A DNA stretch of 64,000 bases from Pedobacter planticolens (GTDB lineage Bacteria > Bacteroidota > Bacteroidia > Sphingobacteriales > Sphingobacteriaceae), in the NCBI RefSeq assembly GCF_014172375.1, contig NZ_WNXD01000002.1, forward strand, positions 1,881,127 through 1,945,126, written 5' to 3'. Both the position numbers and the translations under genes were made by a program. The notes beneath the pieces were generated by a model. The model ran no database searches and had not been told where the DNA came from. It was given only the letters and a program-made list of their open reading frames with translations. Each line of letters starts with the position of its first letter. The stretch's first letter is position 1. Positions 52,001-59,936 of this stretch are shown one piece after another.

Positions 52001-53634
52001 ACGGTTTTGATGTTACCAATTTATATTTAGGTGGCGATTTGGTAAAACTAGCAGGCATTAAAAAAGAAAATGTCAAATTAGTTTATGATGAAGCCGTAGG
52101 TAGCGATCATAGTGGACACTGGCGTTTTTCTGGCGCATCTTTAACAAAAGATCCAGTGGCAACCATTGCAGTTCCGGCAGTTGCAGGTAAATTTAAAGGC
52201 TTAAACTTAAACGTAAATTATTTCCAATTCATCAGCTTTGCTAACGAAAACTTAATTAGCCTTTCGAGCACACAGGGTAGTGTTAAATTATATGGAAACG
52301 ATAAAATAACATTTACACCCGCAAATATTGGTAGTTATGTAGGTAAATACGCCATAGGCGGAAGTATGAAAATAGATTTACCACGAGTTACGCCTGTTAC
52401 GGTAGATTTAATGTTCGATAAAACCAATATGGAGCTGGGCAATTTCAACCTAAATTTTGAAGGAAAAGGCTACGTTCAGTTTAAAAATGACCAAAGCAAA
52501 AAAGTAGAAAACAATGGCGGAATAACCAAAATTTATGGTATTGTAGAAGAACCTAATAAAATTAACCCTATACCTTGCGATTTAACGTTTAGCACTACCC
52601 AACCCGGAATTATAGCATTAGCCAAAGAAAATAACATTTTAAATATGGATGGGGTTGGAGCACCAGATATAACAAAAAACTTGACCTTAAAAATTGCTGG
52701 TACTGGTGATGATGGAATGAAAGAGGAAAATAAAGATTGGACTACGCTTAAATTTTCTGGAGAACTGAATGACCCAAATTCGGACAAGTTGGTGACCAAA
52801 AAACCTTTCTACAAATTTGAAGTATTAGGCGATGTAACAGCAAACGCTAATGGAATTTCGATGGAAAAAGCCACGCCATTTGGCAGCATACAAATGATTT
52901 ACGATTTTCCAAACCGCCAAATGACAGGTAGTTTACGGATGGAAAATATCGCCTTTGGTAGTTATTTCTTTACGGGAGATATTGAAGTAAGCTACGGCTC
53001 AAAAGGCTTTTTAATGTTGGGTGCAGGACAATTAAACACAGGTACATTATTTGTAGAAGGTTTCGGCACATTTAATATTGGGATGTTGTTTGCAAACACA
53101 ACCTTATCACCTACATCAATTGCCAAGGTTACGCAGTACAGTAAATCTGTAGAAAATAAATGCTGGTTAGATAAATACAAAACAGACTTTCAAGGTTTCT
53201 TTTTAACTGGTGGATACGATGTTTTGAATGAGAAAAAGGGTATTGATTTGGGTGTAGCATCAGTTTATTTGAATGCGGTTTTAGGAGTAGAGGCATCTAT
53301 TGGAGCTAGTTTTAATAAACCAAGTTATAAAGCCTTAATTGGCGCACACGGCATGGTATCGGCAGGTATGAGCGCCGTAACAGGAACTTCAATTAACGGT
53401 TCACTTGCCGCACATTTAACCGCATCGGCAGAATACAGCAACTCTACTATAAACATTGACGGCAGAGCTGGAATTGGGGTTAAGTATTCACTAAGCCAGT
53501 ATTTAATTGCTAAAACAGTTACGTATAATGGCTCTATAGATGCAAGGGTTTTATTCCATTATCAACCAGGTGCAACTTCATTAAAGTTCCAAATTGAAAA
53601 AGATAACCCATTGCCAGACTGCCCAGAAAATTAA
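46030..53634 (+). CDS. giant (2534-residue) exported multidomain protein, TANFOR-like N-terminus
   Basis: The signal peptide ends near FNVVAQ (residue ~34). Residues ~40-140 (VSVTVNILPPYSPYYSDYAG, then VLLIVRNLTSTQKKIKLTGQ) resemble the TANFOR domain of Bacteroidota; that assignment is from memory. Fn3-like beta-sandwiches follow (~180-300). Several CarboxypepD_reg-like sandwiches are visible at about 485-560, 800-915, 1276-1345 (SGRVFDGQTGKPIPNSVVRT), 1398-1480 and 1577-1680. A charged and glycine-rich linker lies at 920-1020. The last ~600 residues are long strand-rich repeats ending in glycine-rich barrel-like sequence (GVEASIGASFNKPSYKALIG). No catalytic motif is seen. It is most likely a surface structural or adhesion protein. 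Confidence 0.85.
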   Translation: MQNILSLIKDFKRVIQSLFLTFILALFSFNVVAQSVPAQVSVTVNILPPYSPYYSDYAGYNAGKVLLIVRNLTSTQKKIKLTGQLTGDNGVKISTKSTYVPLQPIILNPNETKQLNGTALKDIFDLNSLNVYGIDKVKLVQTSRIPEGNYDFCIQAVDMNSNQTVSDVAPVGCTKFNISYPNAPVLISPTAFSKISATMPQSVIFNWINPGNVPINTQYIIQLVAMPGTGGDPNQILNSTTFPQLNQRIIGTTYTYGPGNVPLRVGLRYAWRVIATDPTNKTGFMNDGKSQANVFIYGDDQQLAITNPDLVKPANLLNITNPLCKNSNETVFVGPNTNLTLNWLWKDQIESAQLFGNLDSNLLKHYTKVNVTPVAVNASSKSKANSDLKTPQVFETIKYYALNFTSQGGKSNAAKNIVLKVNAPLQSVSFTKEQADRIGLQTGLTYKLTIAAVSDKNTIITTVESCNWLLQQEIENPIPKLTVKGRLTYTLDKKNYFGVNKTTFSLQIVNKKDAKFNKNLLVFPKTGARLQPVAYATTDAQGNFTAQIEQLSTDTGKKYIAVVTSGAYYTMIGDNIPQNNVPVQIPKLNTTPNGLSAYSQEPLAIGDVKTDAYNFTLTINLSKGFNTSVNKNDFNQLYSENKQNDAASQYYAAYNITNVDTMSINPKAKVDAGMLVGIYRKAKKETVPTYEGDNLNPNPIFPLKASDIRVAEARTFIKDGKTVVVFSKLLLSVANDDEYYIKAILPKANPNDKTQGDSDADLVAPEQRLAFRPQTFNPMTSSYATTVNYQIISTKPPTAKIKGQIMEQWPSQPGVLHPYANKNFSVKMYTKDPTPPNVDIRTDNCQYLPAAVYQKIKDANGNDTWVQLKNVGAPEYTVAAGKTDANGKYEIEVLAFRETGNFDLEIRQESNDPYGPNCDEIAAAAADAEKKKLKEETTPLVVVNIPKSQQEIEKLIREQAEQAAGGDLGTENGSAGGEKFTFDIDGKLITTGSKLLEEHGGKGGDGNPFGGGGKIDPKLGVSANANLANGAVSGAAKAGKLGTQGLQKFLDDGIPTIITGPSNTDEEPIAYQPQFYAQQLQRYFAMVGIPKVVSTVNNDAGNTLEGFIVPPFGTVNLGVSIINVAEIGNLKVNVSVAGQSNNQALNGAKMVVFRMEKLPDLYKIVGEGSITHPMKPLISSTYIGDKENDMTYGTSSEYYKLRAGGVNVEWVLDQPLDIQPDNSFNLGNLRLSNDNNHIYYISITPPADGKSGRFKPYIAQLFKSGQSVQVQLATSRVSGRVFDGQTGKPIPNSVVRTEVYDVQMKTPISNTFTTDQNGYFEIINGANGVSWKDNYYFRAYAIIDGYANDDKPTTLNATEINALISPSNKDTTKVKPVQLFKDGNNYNFSILKKPGTLISGVVAGQIGNKLPTAIDAYIQTEDGTIIPTLKVDKDGKKVVGLYSFNATSKTQKFKIIPLDPGFIDSTYNVPVPKGTFTQNFILQRRMHKMIIKLQTADGQKIANGDVKVTINNDAALSKSSLDSQVSFEFENVSVNNYEVKVTNNNKNSYVPKLVNFKNDESATAQEYTITLEKGSAIRGKVTLDGLPAKNARVYLHYTTSDAVTSNIAVASKVSSFSGSVLGGSKPVNTSITADKTNNVASLEDFTDELGNYEIVGLPIKDNETVKVQVTMSADVAINGAEKDVQIIGGGAHADFALTTFKGPLVNNIYGFPLAVEKIEKITETQYSITGIVDLSTNSSSFTWANPDSKIRVSNVIVNAKDNYQPTGAVPIDAIANIKMRYLDKYNVLVKKYGLNVKSLNIEKTVDGGAIKGTVSIIDNSFKYPSSYLNFDNAGDFYLSIATQDALNMVNVPAIYSGRKRSEKYNLSNNAGGDLAFSFINFNTTANAKSSYIGPDGKFHLDINFKGEMPNSTPKQIDVNIKDLVLDGNTVEPQKGNSSLLLKLQTWDLEVKDWVIDVKKGGIYSENSIIKTGIIDVPTKLFNLRSDNVILDGFDVTNLYLGGDLVKLAGIKKENVKLVYDEAVGSDHSGHWRFSGASLTKDPVATIAVPAVAGKFKGLNLNVNYFQFISFANENLISLSSTQGSVKLYGNDKITFTPANIGSYVGKYAIGGSMKIDLPRVTPVTVDLMFDKTNMELGNFNLNFEGKGYVQFKNDQSKKVENNGGITKIYGIVEEPNKINPIPCDLTFSTTQPGIIALAKENNILNMDGVGAPDITKNLTLKIAGTGDDGMKEENKDWTTLKFSGELNDPNSDKLVTKKPFYKFEVLGDVTANANGISMEKATPFGSIQMIYDFPNRQMTGSLRMENIAFGSYFFTGDIEVSYGSKGFLMLGAGQLNTGTLFVEGFGTFNIGMLFANTTLSPTSIAKVTQYSKSVENKCWLDKYKTDFQGFFLTGGYDVLNEKKGIDLGVASVYLNAVLGVEASIGASFNKPSYKALIGAHGMVSAGMSAVTGTSINGSLAAHLTASAEYSNSTINIDGRAGIGVKYSLSQYLIAKTVTYNGSIDARVLFHYQPGATSLKFQIEKDNPLPDCPEN

Positions 53635-53662
53635 AAATTAAATGACATTTACATCCATAAAT

Positions 53663-55672
53663 ATGAAAATTAGATTAGTTATTGCGTTACTATTAACGTT
53701 TGGCACTTTAACAACAAGCGCACAAACCAATAAAGTAAGCACTCACGCAGGTCGTAAAGGGATATGGGTTTTGTGCGGCGATCAATTGCCTAAAGATTTT
53801 ACGTACAGAATTTTGCGCCAAAAAGGTACAGAAAGCTGGATAAAATTAGCCGATTTATCTTTCCCAAAAAGTAAGGAAGAAGTACAAGCAGAAATGCAAA
53901 ATTCCCAATTACAAGCTAATTTAGATAACGTTCCACTATCAGATAGTAAGCTAACTTCTGTTTGGCAAAGACTAACCGATGCAGTAACTATTCAAATTCC
54001 AAACGAACTAAAAACAGATTATTCGTTGCGTAAAGCAAGTGGTAATGCATGGTTTGATGTAACTGCAGACAGTGTAACCAATTACGTTTACAAAGTTCAA
54101 ATGATTGGAAAAAAAGATGAAATAATAGCAGAAAACACAAGTAAAGAAGTTTCCTATCCTGCAAAACCTTTTGAAACCAATATTAAACCCCTAATCTTAA
54201 AATCTATTAATGGAATAATGGTTGGAGAATTTGAATTAATTGATGCTGGTGTAATGCAAACGTGTAAGGTTTTTAGGAGCTATTATTTAAGAAGTGGATA
54301 TGAAGAAATACAGGGCGATGTTTTTTTCAGTGTAAGGGATAACAAAAAAATTATTCAAATAACTGATAAAACTGCGGTGGCAAAAGTGCCGTACACCTAT
54401 TCTATTTTACCAGTTGATGCGGCTGGTAATTACGGATTGCCATCACCAGATTTAAAGGCATTTAACGTTGCCGATAATACCATCATTCCATCGGTGTATA
54501 ATTTTACAACCACATCTGTGGAAGCAGAAAAAGCAATAAAACTAAGTTGGAAACTAAAAAACACTAAAGATATAACAGCTATAAATGTATTTAAAAGCGC
54601 AACATATAACGGCGAATATAGAAAAGTGGCAAGCTTACCCGCTACCGATACCGTTTTTATAGATCGCTTTACCAGACCAATTGAAACCTATTATTATACC
54701 ATTCGTTTGAGTGGTAATTATGAGCAATCTCCAACTTCTCCTCGTATTCCAGGTATATTAAAAGCGAGTAATGCCAATAATTTTCCTCCGCAAAATTTAA
54801 GTTTAGTTCAAGATAAAAATACAGTTACATTAACTTGGAATAAAACAGAAAACGATACCAGAGCGTATTACGTGTACCGTGCCAATGGCAGAAACGGGAA
54901 AATGGAACAAATTAGTAAATTAATCATTACAGATAGTTCTACCGTTTCTTACATAGATACTTTATCAGCTAATGCTTCATCTAGTATGTATGCGTATGCC
55001 GTTGCAGATCAAAATACTTCGTATGCCATTAGTCCATTATCTGAGCCTGTTTTTGCATATAGTCAGGGAGTAAATACACTGCCAATTCCTCACAATGTGA
55101 TAGCAAGAATTGATAATAAACAGGTTCAAATCATTTGGCCAAATATGTTAGCCGAATCTCCGTATATACAAGGTTATGTGGTGTACCGCAGAGCGAAATC
55201 GATAGATGGAAAAATTGTGGAGACTAGTAAACAGTTATCTCAAAATTTAATAGGTGCAACGGTAAATAATTATACAGATAATACCACAACAGAAGGAATG
55301 GTGTACTATTACAGCGTAAAAACCGTGGCTGATGACCAAAAAACGATGAGCGGCCCAAGTTTAGAAGCAGGTATAACCATTCAACCCAATAAAGTAAACG
55401 AAATTGCGAATGTGCGTGTATTCCCTTCGGGTAAAACGGTTGCCATAAAATGGGATAACCCTATAGGCGATGAAATTAAAACCATTAAAATTATTCGTAC
55501 CACTGATGGGAAAGAAGGAACTGAAGAAATAGCCAGTTTAACTGCTACTCAACAAGCTTTTTCAGATACTAAAGTAACCATAGGAAACACCTACTATTAT
55601 CAATTACAAGTGGAAAACAAGGTGGGCAAAAAAAGTAAATTAACGGAAGCAGTAGGAGTAAAGATGTATTAA
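53663..55672 (+). CDS. exported fibronectin-type-III repeat protein
   Basis: From ATG 53663 this 669-residue protein has a signal peptide (MKIRLVIALLLTFGTLTTSA). An upstream ATG at 53642 would add seven residues before it. At least four Fn3-like modules follow; the clear ones are at about 265-360 (IKLSWKLKNTKDITAINVFK), 365-460 (VTLTWNKTENDTRAYYVYRA), 465-570 (VQIIWPNMLAESPYIQGYVV) and 575-669 (VAIKWDNPIGDEIKTIKIIR). The first ~200 residues are diverged (GIWVLCGDQLPKDFTYRILR). It begins 28 bases after the giant protein and probably works with it. Its stop abuts the recN stop with no base between. Confidence 0.85.
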   Translation: MKIRLVIALLLTFGTLTTSAQTNKVSTHAGRKGIWVLCGDQLPKDFTYRILRQKGTESWIKLADLSFPKSKEEVQAEMQNSQLQANLDNVPLSDSKLTSVWQRLTDAVTIQIPNELKTDYSLRKASGNAWFDVTADSVTNYVYKVQMIGKKDEIIAENTSKEVSYPAKPFETNIKPLILKSINGIMVGEFELIDAGVMQTCKVFRSYYLRSGYEEIQGDVFFSVRDNKKIIQITDKTAVAKVPYTYSILPVDAAGNYGLPSPDLKAFNVADNTIIPSVYNFTTTSVEAEKAIKLSWKLKNTKDITAINVFKSATYNGEYRKVASLPATDTVFIDRFTRPIETYYYTIRLSGNYEQSPTSPRIPGILKASNANNFPPQNLSLVQDKNTVTLTWNKTENDTRAYYVYRANGRNGKMEQISKLIITDSSTVSYIDTLSANASSSMYAYAVADQNTSYAISPLSEPVFAYSQGVNTLPIPHNVIARIDNKQVQIIWPNMLAESPYIQGYVVYRRAKSIDGKIVETSKQLSQNLIGATVNNYTDNTTTEGMVYYYSVKTVADDQKTMSGPSLEAGITIQPNKVNEIANVRVFPSGKTVAIKWDNPIGDEIKTIKIIRTTDGKEGTEEIASLTATQQAFSDTKVTIGNTYYYQLQVENKVGKKSKLTEAVGVKMY

Positions 55673-57325
55673 CTACCCCAGCAACTCTTTCGCATTTTGC
55701 AAAGCAGATGCACCTGGGTTTTTACCACTCAGCATTTCTGCAATGGTATTTACCCTTTCATCTTTACTCAATTTTTTAATGCCAGTTGTAGTCTTGTTAT
55801 CGCCCTCATTTTTATAAACAAAGTAATGCGAATTGCCCTTAGCGGCAATTTGCGGTAAATGAGTGATAGATAAAACCTGCATGTTTTCGCCCAAACCAGC
55901 AATAACTTCTCCAACTTTTAGCGCCGTTTCACCAGAAATACCAGTATCAATTTCATCAAATATTAAAGTAGGGAGTGAAGTGTGTTTTGCTAATAAAGCT
56001 TTTATAGCCAACATTAACCGCGATAGCTCACCACCAGATGCAACCTTATGTACAGGAGCAGGCGCTTGGCCCGCATTTGCGGTAAAAAGTAAAGTAATTT
56101 CATCCAAACCATTCGTATTCAAACCAACTAGTGCACTTTGAGTAAAAACCAATTTAGCATTTGGCATACCAACCTGTTTCAACGTTAAAGCAGTTTGCTC
56201 TTCAACTAGTTTAATAGCCTTTTTACGATTTAAACTTAACTCATTTGCTTGCTTAGTCAATTCATCAGTAAGCAGAGCGATATCTTTTTTCAACTGTTCA
56301 ATCTGCTCATCCGAAGAAAGTAATTGACTTAAATTCTCTTCCAGCTGTTGCTGTATAGCTAATAATTCGGTGTTATTTGCAACGCGATGTTTTTGTTGTA
56401 AAGTATACAAAATATCCAAGCGTTGCTGAATAAATAATAATCGTTCAGCACTATGCAACGTTTTCTCTTCAATACTCGATGTTTCATCAGCAATATCCTT
56501 AAGTTCAATTATACTCGAACGTAAACGCTCGTATAGAACATTAATTTCAGGGTCAAATTTTTCAATACTTTGCAATTGTAATGAAGCTTCTTTTAAAATG
56601 CTAGTTGCCGACACTTCATTTTCGGTAAGTAGGGAAGTAGCAGCCAATAAACTCTTTTTGATACTTTCCCCATGAGTTAGCTTCTCTAATTCTTGTTCCA
56701 ATTCCTCTTGCTCGCCTTCTTTTAATCCCGCTTGCTCTAATTCATTAAACAAAAACTGTTCGTAATCTTGTTTGCTGCGGGCTTCATCAGCCTTGCTAAT
56801 TAAGGTTTTTAACTGCAAATTGTCTTGCTTCAACTGCTTAAACCCAGTTCTATATTTTGCTAAAAGCGATGAATGATTAGCTAGAGAATCTACAATCAAT
56901 AACTGAAAATCTGCATCGTTTAGTTCTTGCGTAGCATGTTGCGAATGGATATCAATCAATTGCTCGCCAATTTGTTTTAAGATCGTAAGATTAACAGGCG
57001 TATCATTAATAAATGCCCTCGATTTCCCGTCCATAGAAATCTCTCTACGCAAGATACTTTCTTTAAAAAAGTCTAAATCATTCGCTTCAAAAATAGGTTG
57101 TAACTGTTCGTTAGCTAATAAAAATGTACCTTCTATCACACATTTTTTATGTTGATTAAAAAAGTATTTGCTTTCTGCCCTTTGACCTAAAATCAAAGAA
57201 AGAGCACCTAAAATGATAGATTTACCAGCACCTGTTTCACCTGTAATAATGTTTAAACCTTGATCAAATTCAATGTCCAAACTATCAATTAAAGCATAGT
57301 TATGTATAGAAAGTTTTTGTAGCAT
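55673..57325 (-). CDS. recN: DNA repair protein RecN
   Basis: This 550-residue SMC-like ATPase acts in recombinational repair of double-strand breaks. The N-terminus LSIHNYALIDSLDIEFDQGL leads into Walker A GETGAGKS (~residues 30-37). The long coiled-coil middle (~155-365) matches RecN. The C-terminal head has VASGGELSRLMLAIKALL (signature), LIFDEIDTGISGETALKVGE (Walker B) and SITHLPQIAAKGNSHYFV. It is the last gene of the block that also holds bamD, rpoZ, coaBC and the DUF4835 gene; here it is separated from them by the blaI-M56 pair. Confidence 0.97.
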   Translation of the reverse strand: MLQKLSIHNYALIDSLDIEFDQGLNIITGETGAGKSIILGALSLILGQRAESKYFFNQHKKCVIEGTFLLANEQLQPIFEANDLDFFKESILRREISMDGKSRAFINDTPVNLTILKQIGEQLIDIHSQHATQELNDADFQLLIVDSLANHSSLLAKYRTGFKQLKQDNLQLKTLISKADEARSKQDYEQFLFNELEQAGLKEGEQEELEQELEKLTHGESIKKSLLAATSLLTENEVSATSILKEASLQLQSIEKFDPEINVLYERLRSSIIELKDIADETSSIEEKTLHSAERLLFIQQRLDILYTLQQKHRVANNTELLAIQQQLEENLSQLLSSDEQIEQLKKDIALLTDELTKQANELSLNRKKAIKLVEEQTALTLKQVGMPNAKLVFTQSALVGLNTNGLDEITLLFTANAGQAPAPVHKVASGGELSRLMLAIKALLAKHTSLPTLIFDEIDTGISGETALKVGEVIAGLGENMQVLSITHLPQIAAKGNSHYFVYKNEGDNKTTTGIKKLSKDERVNTIAEMLSGKNPGASALQNAKELLG

Positions 57326-57385
57326 ATCGTGATGCTAAATTAGCATAAAAGCCTTTAGCTTTCAAGAATAGATATTCACTAAATG

Positions 57386-57420
57386 AAAAAAAAAAGGGTA
57401 AGAAAATTATTTCTTACCCT
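57386..57420 (-). terminator. intrinsic terminator after the blaI-M56 operon
   Basis: AGGGTAAGAAA (57395-57405) pairs with TTTCTTACCCT (57410-57420). On the minus strand it is followed by about nine Ts (As 57386-57394). It lies just past the M56 stop, so recN must have its own promoter in 57326-57385. Confidence 0.9.
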
Positions 57421-57448
57421 CGGTATTCATTTCATTTGTTTGGTGCTG

Positions 57449-59446
57449 TTAATTTTCTTTAGGATTAACTTTTAACTTAATAACATTATCTAATTCGAGC
57501 TTTAATGGAGCAAGATCAAAATTTATAGGGTTAAGTTTTAAGTTCGAAGTTTCTAAAATAATATCTGGAGAACTTAATTTCAAATTGATAGCAGTAGCAA
57601 GTCTAGCAGTTAAAGGTAAAAATGCTTTTTGTACATCTAAGTTGCTATCAAATAATAACAATGCTTTGTCAGTTTTAATTCCTTTGGCTTTTTTTAATTC
57701 CTCTAAATCCTTTTCATATTTTTTTCTCAACTCTTTATATTCTGGCGAATCTTGAAGCTTTTTCATTTCTTCCATTTTATCTTTCCATTCTTTAGAGTTG
57801 AATTTCTTATTCATTTCCTCAGCATTTTTTTGGATATCAGCCATTTTGCTTTTCCATTCTGGAGAATTGAATTTTTTCTCCATTGCCTCAGCATTAAATT
57901 TAACTTTCGCCATTTGATCTTTCCACTCTTTCGATTCAAATTTTTTGGCAATAGCTAAACTTTGTTCTTGTACTTTAGCCATGTGGTCTTTCCACTCTTT
58001 TGATTCGAATTTTTTGGACATTACTTCAGCATTTTGCTGCACTTTAGCCATGTGCTCTTTCCATTCTTTTGATTCAAATTTTTTGGCAATAGCTTCTGCA
58101 TTTTCTTGCATTTTGGCCATTTTCTCTTTCCATTCTGGAGAATTGAATTTTTTCTCCATGGCTTCAGCATTTAGCTTAACCTTATCCATTTTAGTTTTCC
58201 ACTCCGGAGAATTGAACTTTTTCTCAAGCTCAGCCATTTTTTTCTTCAAACTGTCTGGCATATCATCAACTGTTCTATAAGTTACTTCTTTGCCATCATT
58301 ACCTTTAACAACCATTTTAAATTGTTTTTTCTTTTTGGTCGTGTCGGTATCAGCTTTTACTATCAAATGATTTTTTAACCCCCTTGTTTCGTTAATTGGT
58401 GTTTCAATCTGACTTAAAATAGTAGCTTTTTTAACTTTTTCTGCTGACTTTTTAGTCGGATTCATCCATGCCAATGAAACAACTGTGGCAATGGTTAAGG
58501 TGAGGATGAAGAATTGCTGTTTAGCATTCATATAATTCGTTTTCATATCTGTGATTCTTTTAATGCGTTGATACAAGTGTTGATTTTTTCCCGTTGCAGC
58601 AAGTGACAGCGACGGTGTTTGTTTGTCTTTTAATAGTTCTAACTTCAATAGTGCATGTGCATAGGTTAACGGTGTTCCTGTGAAATTAACCACCAAGTCA
58701 TCGCAGGCATGTTCTCTTTCTATATGTATAAACTTGGTGGTGAGCCATACAAATGGATTGAAAAACAATAACGTTTCTATGCAGGTTTTAACAAGGTTGA
58801 TTAAATAATCGTTACGACGAATGTGTGATAATTCGTGTATTAATATCGCTTCAACTTGTTTCAGATCCAATTGCGTAGCTAATGCGATTGGAAATAATAC
58901 AACAGGTTTAAAAAATCCAATCACCAAAGGCACGTTAACTTTAGACGATAAGAAAAATTTAACTGTTTTATTAATTTTTAATTGAGTAAGTGTTAATTCG
59001 AAAATTGTACTCCACTCTGCAGGAACTGATAAAGTATTTACCTGCTTTAATTTTTTAAGTTTTACATAACTTGATAAAAGGATGAGCAATTGAAAAGCAA
59101 TTCCAACCAAATACATAGTAACCACCAATGGGAAATAAGCTTCGGTTTTAAAATTAAAATTTCTACTTAGCTCTGATAAATTCTGATAAGCAGCTTCATT
59201 AAATGCTATACTTTCTATAGACTGGTTTGTTGTAGGTAATTCGAAAATCGAGAAAAAAGTAAAACAAAAGCTTGCAAAAATTAAAAACAAAGAACCAAAA
59301 GCAAGATTATGTTTTAACCTAGCATTCATTTTAGGCCAAGCCATCAAAACGATGAATAAAATAGCATAAATGAGTGCGCCCTGCCATAGCGAATGAAGAA
59401 TGCTCCATCCAATAGCTTTAATGAGATTATTTATCATTGCTTCCAT
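57449..59446 (-). CDS. M56 (BlaR1-like) membrane metalloprotease with 23-residue repeats
   Basis: This 665-residue sensor-type protease has four N-terminal membrane helices (~15-30, 40-60, 100-125, 310-325) and the zinc motif H204-E-L-S-H208 in ILIHELSHIRRNDYLI, with a later glutamate in EREHACDDLVV as third ligand. On signal it would cleave or inactivate the BlaI repressor. Unusually, residues ~405-565 form seven tandem 23-residue units of the type KKF(N/E)S(P/K)EWK.KMAK...NAEAM, highly charged and probably helical. No penicillin-binding domain as in BlaR1 is seen, so the signal is not evidently a beta-lactam. It starts two bases after blaI. Confidence 0.9.
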   Translation of the reverse strand: MEAMINNLIKAIGWSILHSLWQGALIYAILFIVLMAWPKMNARLKHNLAFGSLFLIFASFCFTFFSIFELPTTNQSIESIAFNEAAYQNLSELSRNFNFKTEAYFPLVVTMYLVGIAFQLLILLSSYVKLKKLKQVNTLSVPAEWSTIFELTLTQLKINKTVKFFLSSKVNVPLVIGFFKPVVLFPIALATQLDLKQVEAILIHELSHIRRNDYLINLVKTCIETLLFFNPFVWLTTKFIHIEREHACDDLVVNFTGTPLTYAHALLKLELLKDKQTPSLSLAATGKNQHLYQRIKRITDMKTNYMNAKQQFFILTLTIATVVSLAWMNPTKKSAEKVKKATILSQIETPINETRGLKNHLIVKADTDTTKKKKQFKMVVKGNDGKEVTYRTVDDMPDSLKKKMAELEKKFNSPEWKTKMDKVKLNAEAMEKKFNSPEWKEKMAKMQENAEAIAKKFESKEWKEHMAKVQQNAEVMSKKFESKEWKDHMAKVQEQSLAIAKKFESKEWKDQMAKVKFNAEAMEKKFNSPEWKSKMADIQKNAEEMNKKFNSKEWKDKMEEMKKLQDSPEYKELRKKYEKDLEELKKAKGIKTDKALLLFDSNLDVQKAFLPLTARLATAINLKLSSPDIILETSNLKLNPINFDLAPLKLELDNVIKLKVNPKEN

Positions 59447-59448
59447 GA

Positions 59449-59826
59449 TTATTTGTTTTCAAGTTTTTCCAAATATTCTTTAATCAAATCGATCTCCTCC
59501 TGGCTCGCTGTTTTATTTCCTAAGGCCTGCATCACTAAACGAGCAGCAGAACCATTAAAAACGTTATCTATCATTTTATTAACCAATTGTTGTTGAGTTT
59601 TCTCTTGATTAATTAATGCACGATAGATGTGAGTTTTAGCACTAGTATCTCTATCCACTAAACCTTTTTCATGCATAATTTGCATTAATTTCAAAGTTGT
59701 GGTATAGCCAGCATCTTTCTTATTTAAAGCTTCATGAACTTCTCGAACGGTACAGTTTCCTTTTTGCCAAAGTACCTGTAAAATTTCCATTTCGCCTTCT
59801 GTTGGTTTGATGTTTGAATTGCTCAT
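59449..59826 (-). CDS. BlaI/MecI/CopY-family repressor
   Basis: This 125-residue winged-helix repressor has IKPTEGEMEILQVLWQKGNC, then VREVHEALNKKDAGYTTTLK as recognition helix region and LMQIMHEKGLVDRD. The C-terminal dimerisation helices (KMIDNVFNGSAARLVMQALG) contain the zone where BlaR1-type proteases cut. The partner protease gene follows immediately. Two dyads (TACGAA/TTCGTA) overlap its own promoter, fitting self-repression. Confidence 0.93.
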   Translation of the reverse strand: MSNSNIKPTEGEMEILQVLWQKGNCTVREVHEALNKKDAGYTTTLKLMQIMHEKGLVDRDTSAKTHIYRALINQEKTQQQLVNKMIDNVFNGSAARLVMQALGNKTASQEEIDLIKEYLEKLENK

Positions 59827-59836
59827 TTTGTTACAC

Positions 59837-59884
59837 TACGAATTTTTTCGTATTCAAATGTACGAATGTATTCGTATAAACAAA
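59837..59884 (-). promoter_or_regulatory. blaI promoter with two operator dyads
   Basis: On the minus strand TTTG (59884-59881) and TACATTTG (59862-59855) are separated by 18 bases, matching the Bacteroidota promoter. TACGAATGTATTCGTA (59861-59876), a perfect dyad with two central bases, fills the spacer. A second dyad TACGAATTTTTTCGTA (arms TACGAA/TTCGTA, 59837-59852) lies downstream between the box and the start codon. Occupancy of either would block polymerase. Confidence 0.8.
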
Positions 59885-59936
59885 ATATTTTAACGAAAAT
59901 TTAACAATTATTTTTTAGAATGGGTAAAAGAGTGGG

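Noticed and set aside
57752..58280. Antisense frames with repeated FHSF/FHFF motifs
   Set aside because: They mirror the 69-bp repeats that encode the M56 23-residue units.
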